From Spirodela intermedia (Eukaryota > Streptophyta > Magnoliopsida > Alismatales > Araceae), in contig LR746267.1 of NCBI GenBank assembly GCA_902729315.2, positions 8,310,424-8,374,423 on the forward strand: a stretch of DNA of 64,000 bases, in the 5' to 3' direction. This document shows positions 55,001-64,000 of this stretch, in pieces. A model generated the notes under the pieces. The model was given only the letters and a program-made list of their open reading frames with translations, searched no databases and was not told where the DNA came from. The first letter of the stretch is position 1. Each line of letters opens with the position of its first letter. Position numbers and translations under genes: made by a program.

Positions 55001-58000
55001 TGATATCGAAGACCTTGCAGACGTCGGATCGGAATCTAGGACCAAGGGAGTGTGTTCTTATTCTGGGATGGCGATCAGGTGTTCAAGAGATGATTCGAGA
55101 GTATGACAATTATCTCGGTCCTGGCAGCATACTGGCACGTCCCACTTCCTTGTCATTTTCTCTTAAACGTGGATTAGCTTACAATATCCATGTACATTGT
55201 ATGTTATCTTCATCTAATCTTAGAGAAAAAAAGATGCCATCGGCGTCTTTTATGAAAATGATTCTGGAACCTCTTGGAACGTTTTTCCCAGTATTTTCAC
55301 CATTTTTTTGATATTAGTAAGTAGTAAATTTATCTTTTAATTAATCTACTCCTAGAAGCCAGTTTTCAAAACAAAAAAAAAAAAAAAAAAATCGCCGCAG
55401 TTTTTTTAGATAAATTATTTTCATCATTATCCAAAATTTGCATATGATAACTTGGACCTTGCATTTCTTCTGATGTTGAGGAACTTAATTTCAGGGCAAA
55501 TTGCATTGAATTTTCCAATGTTTTTCATTAGGCCGACTCTGTTCATGCACATTTGGTCAATAAACATAAGTCGTATTTTTTCAAATTTTCATGAAATGCC
55601 ACTTCATATATTATGATCCAGTCATTAGATAGTTTCTACTGTCTTGAGATATTGGATGTCTGGTTAGTTTTTATTACTGTCTAGAAAATGATAATTCATC
55701 ATAACTGAACTCTTAGGCAGATAGCACATATACCCTACAGATTTGAACCTCTTTAATGGGAATAAGACATGTTACAATGTGCACCTGACTGGTTTCAATT
55801 GATGTGTACTTCAATTTCCTACGTGGGTTGGTTGTCAGTCTGTAAAACTCAGCACTCAGCTGCTCAGCTACGTTCTAGAGATAAAACCCCATCATAATTC
55901 TTTCCAATACCGCTACCAGCATCTTAATAAGTTGAAACTTTGATGTTACTCCTTGGTTTCATCTCATTTTCATTGTGTATCTGACTGTTCCAAATGTCTT
56001 TTTGCAGCAAGTACTATCCGTAGCTCCTATTGCTGAGAGGATAAGCTCAGAAAGCTCTCCCATACAAAATGAACTGAAACATATTAAGGTTTTGCATAAG
56101 GTCAATTTCTATGCCTAGTTGTTGAACTAACCGATATACAACCTATCTGAGCGATTTGTTTTCATTTACCTGTACTTCAATCTTATCTAGTCCTTAGTCG
56201 ATCTCTCATGAGAAAATTCATGCATTTCAGGTTGGGAACCCAATGAACTATCACGACCTAAAGGAAGCAATATTGAATATCCGAATGTCCATGAAGGGTG
56301 CCCAAGATGTCCCTTTGACAATAGCGATAATATCCGACGATGAATGGCTTGTTGGAGGTAAAAACATATGAAACCAGTAATGCTAGAAGTGTTTTTTTCT
56401 ATGACGTATACTTCTCTTCAGATCCCTCAAGAACGGACAAGCATTCGGCATATACACTTCTTCTTGCTGAAAGAATTTGCACTAAGCATGGGATTAAGGT
56501 TAGTGGCATAATAAATTTAAATAATTTATTATTTACTCCATACTTATAATTTTCTTTGCTTCCGAATCCTCAAAGAATCCACACTCATCATCTTGGATGG
56601 ATGTTCATAGTTAACCCATGATCTCAAATCACTAGAAGGGTTGAAGATCACTGTTGACAGTGGCCATTAATAGTAGAATGGCTTGCGACTGTCTGGATGA
56701 CTAGGACTGTGATTGTAATCATCTAGAAGAGTAATTGTTTCTAATCCTTGAAAGTAATGATAATGCCTATCCAACTGATTTACTCCCATGAACGTTGACG
56801 TTGCCCCCTTGTCCTTGCCTATCGTGACAAGCTGAGTATTATATCCATGATAGTTACCTTATTAGAGTAGATGATGAGAGATGTTTTTTCCTTTCTAGTT
56901 ATTTTTTGGTTTTCTTTTATAATAACATAGTGCAAAAGAGGTGAGTCAATGCAGTAAAGATTAGGAGATGGATATGGTGCACCGTTTTAATGCTTATTAT
57001 TATATTTATCAACTCTAGAATAATCGTTCTTCAACTTCATAAGTGGAAATAAGAAAATTCAACCTTATCTTATACAGTTCATGCATCTTTCTCCCACGGA
57101 AAACCTTTGAGCACTTGCAAGGCCCTAATTCCATGTCCACCACCATAATCTTCTTAGTCCTGCCGTTGTCTGCTGGAATTCTCACATTACCCTTTCTACT
57201 AGCACCAAATGAAGAGAGTTGATCAAGAACACAGAACTGGTTTCATCAAAGTTTCCATTGATCCGTTTCTACATTTACTCCCTTTTAAGAGAGCTGTGTG
57301 ACAAGCATTGTGAATGATGTGGTTGACCTAGATAGCACATGCTGAAATTATAAAGATAAGCTCGTAATTTGGTCCTAAATCCACCTAAATTCTCATTTAC
57401 TTCTTCTTATATCACCTGGCACATATCCTATCCTTATCCGATATAAGATTGGACTTGTGGTTGTCCTCTGTTCACGCCATTGGCTGGAGGCCTTGTCCTA
57501 ATCATATCAACCACTTCTGTTTCCTATATCATTTTCTTGATCTCAATGTCTCAAAAGAGGATGGGAGTATTCAACAGTAGCTATCATTTGGTTTCTATTA
57601 AAATTTGTCTTTCCCTTGGTACTTTGACCATGCTCCATGGTGAGGCCCCTAGTTTCCATTTTAAGCCATTTGTCTTCTTTGTTTGTTTGTTTGTTTTTTT
57701 GTTGCAAAGGTACTAGTCTTGCTCAAATCCATCGTTATCCTTTTCTAGATGTTTCTATGTAAAAGAGTGAGGGTGTTTTTGAAAATTTATCTAAGTTTCC
57801 TTCCTATATTAAAGGGTGTAAGAGTTGAATGGAAATTGAGGCGATTTCCGCACTGAGGTTGTCGTTTGGATCATATGATGTACCTATTTGGGTCAGACAT
57901 TTGGAGAAATAAGTAAAACCTTGGAAATCGTTCTTGAGGAACTCCTCCAACATCTTCACTATGAAGTTGTCAAGTTTTCTCATTTCTATAGACTGGGATT

Positions 58001-58942
58001 TAATAATGTCTGGCATGTTTCAGTGCTTTTGCATCATCATGATTAGCCTCCATCAAAACTTGTGAGTTTTCTCTTTACAATACAAGTAGACGAACTATAC
58101 ATCATATGATGATGACTCTATATTGGAAACATGCTTCTTGCAGGTGGCGAACATGGTTGCTGAAATCGTAGATACCAAACTAGGCAAACGAGTAACTATA
58201 CCATTCCTTCCTTCCTCCAAGCTCATTTAGAAAGTTACTACCCAGTTTTGGGATTGTATTGATCATGATTTCCTGACTCTGCAGATTAGTAGAATCAAGC
58301 CATCGCTCTCATTCATTGGTTCAGAGGAACTAATGAGTCTCGTGACCGCCCAAGGTCTGCTACCACTATCTTCACCAAGAACATGCAATCTTTCATTAGT
58401 CACTCTCGCTATTTACGCATTTCTATTAAATGACAGTTGCTGAGAATTGTGAGCTGAACAAGGTGTGGACTGATATTCTTAATGCCGAAGGAGACGAAAT
58501 ATATGTTAAGGTGAGTATCTAGATTCAAGCAACTGAAGTAATCAGTGAGGTTATAATTTCCTCTTAAAAATGCTGTGTACTCTGTAGCTCATCATCTAGG
58601 GTTTTCGTTGACTTGATGGCTACATTGATTTCATAGGATATCGGGCTCTACATGACGGAAGGAGAGACCCCATCCTTCTATGAGCTTTCTGAGAGGGCGG
58701 TCTTGCGCCGTGAAGTCGCCATTGGCTATGTAAAAGATAACAGGAAGGTAACCTTACTAAATTTCCATGATCTTCTTCTTCACCATATGCATACAACTAT
58801 ATCTACTCTAAAAATACCTCATTTTACACTGCCTTGGCAGGTTATAAACCCCCAAAACAAGCTGGAGCCTCTTAATCTTGAGATGAGTGATTCCCTTGTA
58901 GTGATATCTGAGCTTGAAGGTAGCTCGACGACCGCCATTTAA
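40015..58942 (+). CDS. PEC2: Plastid-envelope POLLUX-like ion channel (PEC1/PEC2 family), 23 exons
   Basis: Exons: 40015-40103, 41437-41611, 43414-43694, 45396-45467, 46645-46720, 46809-46907, 46990-47144, 47264-47368, 49777-49863, 50133-50217, 50663-50810, 51028-51104, 51178-51258, 54761-54949, 55021-55134, 56008-56100, 56231-56357, 56422-56498, 58144-58191, 58285-58354, 58437-58510, 58637-58747, 58841-58942. The sum is 845 codons (844 aa; homologues about 820). Membrane segments lie near residues 95-125, 183-206 ([18 protein letters not shown]) and 238-256. The pore-side block is [13 protein letters not shown], then [20 protein letters not shown]. The CASTOR/POLLUX-type RCK region begins [14 protein letters not shown] and includes [20 protein letters not shown]. 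In Arabidopsis PEC1/PEC2 take part in stress-triggered stromal Ca2+ release. Exons 3-23 are firm. Exons 1-2 (transit peptide) were chosen by frame and are less certain. Intron 15 needs a GC donor at 55135. PEC1 versus PEC2 is decided only by synteny. Confidence 0.88.
51259..54760 (+). other. Intron 13 of the PEC gene, 3.5 kb
   Basis: This is much longer than most other introns of the gene. The donor is GTGTGT, with AAA as the last codon, and the acceptor is GAAG before TTGTTGTTCATAGC. The interior (about 51650-54000) is purine-rich on the + strand and reads like decayed inserted DNA, but no element ends or coding domain are recognised. Confidence 0.5.
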
Positions 58943-59458
58943 GTATGCATGTGTTTATCAATGATCCCTTCATCTGGATGACTCGTGCAACACGAATTAT
59001 TGTACCGATGATATAATTTAGAAAAACATTGTTCACTATTATTAGCATGAAATATTCTCTTAGAGAAATATAAAAAACTTGTGCGAATTTATTGGGAAGG
59101 AAATATTATTAACATGGCTTCGGATTATTTCAGACAAGCATAACCTCTTTCTGATGTAACATGTGCCAATTATCTCTGATCTTGGTTATTATTGCATGGT
59201 TTGATAAGGATCTTACCAACAAATATAAGTGCATCTAGTCCAAATATAAGATTTCCAAACAGACGGTACATAGCACCGTAGAACCATACCTGAGAATTAG
59301 CATTTGATCTCTGGGAGGGACCATTGTTCTCCTACTAATACTATTACTACTACTGTTAACTCCTCTCCTCTGTCCAACTGGGTACGAACTGCAAGAAGAC
59401 CGTGGGAGAGAAGAGCAACAGAAATCAAGGTAGAGCAACGAATTACCAGAGATCACAG
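58943..59458. other. Spacer between the converging PEC and MBD genes
   Basis: The two stop codons are 516 bp apart and face each other, so both 3' UTRs and polyadenylation signals should lie here and may overlap. AT-rich with AATAAT-like words around 59000-59110. No further gene seen. Confidence 0.5.
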
Positions 59459-62400
59459 CTAGCCGTAGGCATCGAGATGGGCCCTTAAGAACTGGACCAA
59501 CTCGTTCTCCACGAAGAAGGTTTTCTGGGGGAAGAGATGTGCGGTGTCCTTATTCACCAAAAGAGGGGACGTTCCTCGTGGATGTCCTCTTGCACAGCAT
59601 CTTCACCCTACCATTCGCGTCCTGTGCTGGAAGGAGACTCTTCTTTATGGAAAACTCGATGCACTGGTCTAGCATGTAATCATTGAATGGTGGTGTCACT
59701 GCGGATTCTGCCACAGTGTCAGCGGCACCGGCCTTCTCTACTGAACCAAACTGTTTTCCCAGAGAGCCGTGGTTGACCTCTGGTGAATCTGCCTCAAGAT
59801 CGCAGATGTCAATGAAGGGAGTCGGAACGATACTGCTTCTAGATTGAGCGGAACGGCGACCTCTCTTCAGGGTCCTATCAATATCCTCAGTACTGAGCAC
59901 ATGGTCAGGTTCCAGGCCGGCAAGCCGTTTTGATGCACGCCGCATCATGAGAGCCAGCTCCCCTGATTTGGCTCCAGACCTGCTGCTGCACTGAGCAAGT
60001 TCTCCATCTGGATCATCCTCGCGACTTCTTTTTGATTCCCGACCTTCTGAGATCAGAACTTGGGCCCATTTACCATGATATTATTAAAAACAAGAAAAAG
60101 AAGTCCACCTGGCAGGAGCAGGGTTCAAGACTTTACTGCGAGGTGCAGCCTCGGGAGGACGGGTGGGTAAGCTGGGTTCCAGGCCAGCAAGCCGCTTTGA
60201 TGCACGCCGTGTGGCGAGAGCCAGCTGCTCTGATTCAGCTCCAGACGTGCTGCGATGAGCGAGTTCTCCATCTGTATTATCCTCGTGACTTCTTTTTGAT
60301 CCCTGACCTTCTGAGATCAGAAGTTGGGCCGTTGACCACGAATTTATTAAAAAAAAGAAATGAAGTCTACCTGGCTAGAGCAGGGTTCAAAACTTTACTA
60401 CGAGGAGTGGCCTCAGCAGGAAGGGTGAACAAGCTGGGTTCCAGGCCAGCAAGCCGCTTTGATGTACGCCGTGTCACGACAGCCAGCTGCTCTGATTCGG
60501 CTCCACACCTGGTGCGATGAGCGAGTTCTCCACCTGGATCATCCTCGTGGCTTTTTTTGGATCCCCGACCTTCTGAGATCAGAAGTTGGGCCATTGGCCA
60601 CGAATTTATTAAAAAAAAAGAAATGAACTCCGCCTGGCAAGAGCAGGGTTCAAGACTTTACTACGAGGTGCGGCCTCGGCAGGAGTTGGGGTGGGTAAGC
60701 TCTCTATAATCAACACGTCATCCTCTTCTTCTGTCCTTCCGCGTGGCTTCTGCGCTTGTCCTGAAAATAGGCACCGCCTCTCTCTGCTCCCTTCATTCAA
60801 CTTCTTTGCTGAAATAGGAGGCTGGAGGAGAGCAAGGGTAAGGAGATAACGACCAAGGGAACCAAGAGTGCGACCCTGGAGAAACGACATGGCTCGTGCA
60901 GGATCCAAGGAGTAGTCTTGCCCATAAGTCAAAATTGCAGCTAAAATAGGTGAACAGAATTCTAAGCTTCTTTTCTCTTGGATTGTTAAAAAGTGTATGG
61001 GGCGGAAAAACTTCTAAACTCATTCAGACTGGATTCCCAGGGATAGACTCAGATGATCGCCAAAAGATAAAAAAGGGTGTGTACCAAAATGACAGGATTA
61101 TTACTCATGAACACACATGAGGCCCACTTTCTACGGAGTAGTTATAATTGAGACTTTTTTTCTCTTGGATTTATCGGCATGTTGGCTGATAGCTGCCTTC
61201 TAGTGTGATGTTACATAGAGAAATCATCATGCAAAAAGAGGGTCACCAAGGTGGAAGTGCCCCCAATGAAGAAAAAGATGGTGACGTAAGTCAAAAGTTA
61301 TACGGCAGAAGTGCTGAACTTTTTTGAGGCTGACTCAGCTGTGCATTTAAAACCCACAAGAGGCAGGAGCAAGAGATAACTCCATTGAGCAGTAGCGAGT
61401 TGAGTGGCATTTGCATCATAGCTCTCGTCAGTTGAAGAAATGCTACAGATTTTTGGCAGCACAAATGGTCAATCAAACTATTCATAGATGCCAAACCTGA
61501 ACATGACGGACAAAGAAGTGATCAAGAAAAGGTGAAATTAGTGAATACCGGATCTTTTCCAAGCTTTGACGCATTCCCTCTATACTTCACTTCTTCGATA
61601 CAGCTAGAAGGCAGTCCGTCTGGATAGTTCTCCACTATGGCCTGAAGCTTCAAGTAGAGAATGAAGAAATCAGAAGATCTTAACATTGATTGGCAATACA
61701 ATCTCTCTGTGGATGCGTGATAAAGAATGTATAAGAGAATCTGTAACAAAAAGAGATGCAAGAGATCTAAAATGGCATACATCATCTCTGAAATCAACAG
61801 AGATGCTTTTCTGATCTGATGCAAACTTGCAGAGGTGTTTCTCTTCAGGCTTGACACCAGGGGGTTTCTTCTTTTTTGTTGTGAACTTGCAGCTTTCTTC
61901 ACCATTTAGGTGGCGGAATACTTCTGCCTTGGAATAGTGTCTACATCCAGTGAATGGATCAAAATAGCACTGCATGAAAAAGAAAGGGTCTAAAATCAGA
62001 ATCAATTCTTAATAAAGTCATGGTAAATGTTATCAACAAAAATATCCAGAAAAAATGCAGAGTATTCGGGATCAAAGAATCCTTATCGAGACCACACAAT
62101 CCTGGAATTCGGTCATAGATAGCTAGAGCTTCACCACTCATTTTAGCAGTTCCATCAGAAAACAATCCGCTGAACATTGTACTCAGTTCGATTATCAAAA
62201 GATACATCCAAGAAGTCAAGTCAAATTGAAAAAGCACCCGCTAATTCAAACAGAGGAAGATGTGAACATATACTCGATCCACAATTAGCACATACTCGAG
62301 TAAGTATGAATACATTCATGGGATACTTCAACATCATTGTATTCCTATTTCGTAAATAAAACTAGAACTCTACAATTAACACGCAGAAAAAATGTAGGAC

Positions 62401-63296
62401 AACGTGAAAGTTTCAGAAATGCGAGATAATCATATGTTGAATGCTTTTAAGAACAGTATGAATCAAGCATAGTGAAAAGAAGTCCCGAAAAAGCTGATTC
62501 AAAAGCTCGAGAACTTGATGAGAAGATGGATCAAAAACGTAATTCTGAAAATCAAAAGGCAGCCAAAAATGTTGCAGTCATTGAAATCCATGACAAACAA
62601 GAAGTGAGCCATACACAAGTAGTTCATAGATTCATTAGGCAGCTCAACATCCAAACGAACACAAAATCAAGAAGGATTCATTTCCATTCTAGCAAAGGAA
62701 AATTTCTAACTGAGAGAGATTGCTGCATGGTCAAGAAGAAAAAATCTACCAGCCTTATGTACTAAAAATTGCCTAAAAGTTTAACAGGTGACATTAAAGC
62801 TGGGCATATAAAATTTGTGTAAATTGTTAAGAAATTTACCAAGGTCTTTTGATTGAGTTTACACATCCACAACCACTAACAATAGCCAAAAGGACATTTA
62901 GCCATAAATTTCATGCAAATAGAAAAAAAACATAAAATGAATGTGGTTCGCGTTGACCACCATGTAAAGTCACAACACCTTGTACTTCTTTCCAGCTTTT
63001 GTACCACTCTTGCGGGTTTTGATTTCTAAAATCCATCCAGAAGGCAGCCATATTGGTGAGATCTGATTCCCCACTACGTCCTAAATTGATAAATAAATAA
63101 TAAATTAATGTCACGAACTTCATTTTAAAAAACATAAAATAAAGAGAGTATCAAGAAACGAAAGACTTACACTGCGTTTAGCTTCCTCACAGATGGTCTT
63201 TACAGCCTCAATGGCGTCAGAACTTTCAAAGTTAAGATAGTGCAAAACCTCATCTCTAGATCTGAAGGTGCGTCTGGACACTGGTGAGACATAAGA
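59459..63296 (-). CDS. MBD13-like protein with tandem methyl-CpG-binding domains, 5' end off window
   Basis: Readable exons on the reverse strand: 63296-63171, 63080-62979, 61969-61781, 61641-61549, then 60808-60634, 60508-60371, 60249-60109, about 59985-59607, and 59524-59459 (stop). The first gives the C half of one MBD fold (YVSPVSRRTFRSRDEVLHYL). The next two give a full MBD: IWLPSGWILEIKTRKSG plus YFDPFTGCRHYSKAEVFRHL. The fourth gives the N half of a third (YPDGLPSSCIEEVKYRG). Exon(s) between 61548 and 60809 are not resolved, so its other half may be missing. Then come three RR-(A/T)-SKRLAGLEP modules on repeated exons. The tail has DQCIEFSIKKSLLP and TFFVENELVQFLRAHLDAYG, resembling the conserved C terminus of this MBD group. 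The protein would be nuclear; several MBD13-type domains do not bind methyl-CpG, so the ligand is uncertain. Confidence 0.72.
59980..60810. repeat. Tandem duplication of about 262 bp (exon plus intron) in the MBD gene
   Basis: The phrase CAGGCCAGCAAGCCGCTTTG recurs at 60180 and 60443, with a variant at 59915. The donor end CTGGCAAGAGCAGGGTTCAAG and its variants recur at 60110, 60372 and 60634. The period is 259-264 bp over about 3.3 copies. Each unit contains one exon of 138-141 bp, a multiple of three with the same phase, and an intron of about 120-130 bp. Each added unit therefore extends the protein by about 46 residues without a frameshift. Confidence 0.85.
62472..62765 (+). other. Coding-like + strand frame inside an MBD intron, origin unknown
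   Basis: A 97-codon frame opposite to the host gene begins KRSPEKADSKARELDEKMDQ and continues Lys/Glu-rich through KNVAVIEIHDKQEV. The charged, low-bias composition looks more like real protein than the surrounding AT-rich intron. No domain is recognised. It could be an inverted fragment of a nuclear-protein linker or a chance frame. Confidence 0.25.
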
Positions 63297-64000
63297 CTGA
63301 AAAGAAAGTGCTGATATTTAGCATGATTACTCCCAAGATTCAAGAAGAAAAATAAAATATCAGACATTCATAGAATCCACTGATAAATTTGACCAAATAT
63401 TTGATGTTCTATACAAAAAAAAATTGCAAATGGTGATGCAAGTGGAACTTGGCTGCCAATTTATCAATTAATCTTGCAACACAACTGGTTCAGGTTATGT
63501 ACACGTGTACAAACTTAATACTCAAGTGCATAATCCGAAACCCTAGGTGTGGAAACAGAGCAAACTGGGCTGAAGTGTATAATAGGAAATGAGACTGTAA
63601 TCAGATCATAGGTTATTCCTAACTAAGTATAAGTTCTTCAATCCTCGTCCTCGTCTGCTGTTTCTACTCTAGGAAAAGAAGCTTCCAAGTGCATAACTCT
63701 CACTTGTCAACTATTCTCCACATACAGATATTTCGAGTTCGCTTGTGTAAGGCAAGAATTATCAGCGGAATTGAAATAATGATTCTGTACAAGTCAAGTG
63801 ATCTCAGACGTTAGGTGGAACCACACGGAGTACAACTCTAAATAAAAAAATCAGGGAATGGTGTTCCCTGGCACTTGGAATTCGTTGGAAGTAGACAGAT
63901 GCGTTTTCAACACTATGACACAAGTTTAGCGTATGACTCAACTAGGATTCAAGATGGACAGGACAGAGCGATAGCATCGACTGCCGCTGGGTAAGCATTG
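63297..64000. other. Right edge: probably MBD intron 5' of the first visible exon
   Basis: The exon at 63171-63296 starts in the middle of an MBD fold, so an upstream exon encoding its first half must exist. No LP-x-GW-type sequence could be found on the reverse strand up to 64000, so it probably lies outside. AT-rich, nothing else recognised. Confidence 0.45.

Noticed and set aside
55135-55311. Read-through of the PEC exon beyond 55134
   Set aside because: The following residues have no family resemblance and run to a stop; the next exon aligns directly after residue Leu at 55134.
60371-60572. Longer version of the MBD repeat exon starting at CTCAG|AAGG
   Set aside because: It would be 202 bp, breaking the frame between units, and would leave introns of only about 60 bp; the later acceptor keeps the frame.

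Overview
This is nuclear DNA of a flowering plant. Every recognisable gene is intron-split with GT-AG borders, several carry N-terminal plastid-targeting-like leaders, and introns hold plastid-DNA relics, LTR-type remnants and many (GA)n/(CT)n runs. Very GC-rich first exons (bHLH, bZIP, PnsB5) suggest a monocot or an early-diverging angiosperm such as a magnoliid. I cannot fix the species.

Layout, left to right. Positions 1-1628 (-) hold the 5' part of a pentatricopeptide-repeat gene. Positions 2591-6068 (-) hold a six-exon group-C bZIP factor (CPRF2/bZIP63 type, 429 aa). Positions 6100-11000 are gene-free and rich in microsatellites, with a decayed plastid psbA fragment. Positions 11080-29834 (-) form a tandem cluster of tryptophan-synthase-alpha (TSA/IGL-type) genes: intact divergent copies A (11679-14368) and B (18885-21851), a 3' fragment D (16017-16966), three relic 3' flanks, a 1.34-kb probable solo LTR, and a conventional nine-exon TSA gene C (23576-29834) whose introns contain a plastid ycf4 fragment and a second solo-LTR-like block. 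After a 47-50-bp minisatellite (30709-31145) come PnsB5/NDH18 (31359-33627, +), a UNE12-type bHLH factor (35074-38269, +) and a 23-exon plastid POLLUX-like ion channel of the PEC family (40015-58942, +). Converging on the channel gene is an MBD13-like methyl-CpG-binding-domain gene (59459 to the right edge, -) whose C-terminal exons are tandemly duplicated.

Functionally, the TSA gene makes indole for tryptophan in the plastid. Copies A and B keep the catalytic Glu and Asp, but the loop carrying the catalytic Asp and the loop-6 region are rewritten in the same way in both. This suggests a paralogous lineage with altered beta-subunit coupling, for example a stand-alone indole-3-glycerol-phosphate lyase for defence chemistry. 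PnsB5 (plastid NDH complex) and the PEC channel are both plastid membrane proteins, and their closeness matches the neighbouring Arabidopsis loci At5g43745/At5g43750. Exon borders were read by hand from splice signals and frame continuity. For the TSA genes, bZIP, bHLH, PnsB5 and PEC, the exon lengths add up to one open frame. The middle of the MBD gene is not fully resolved.
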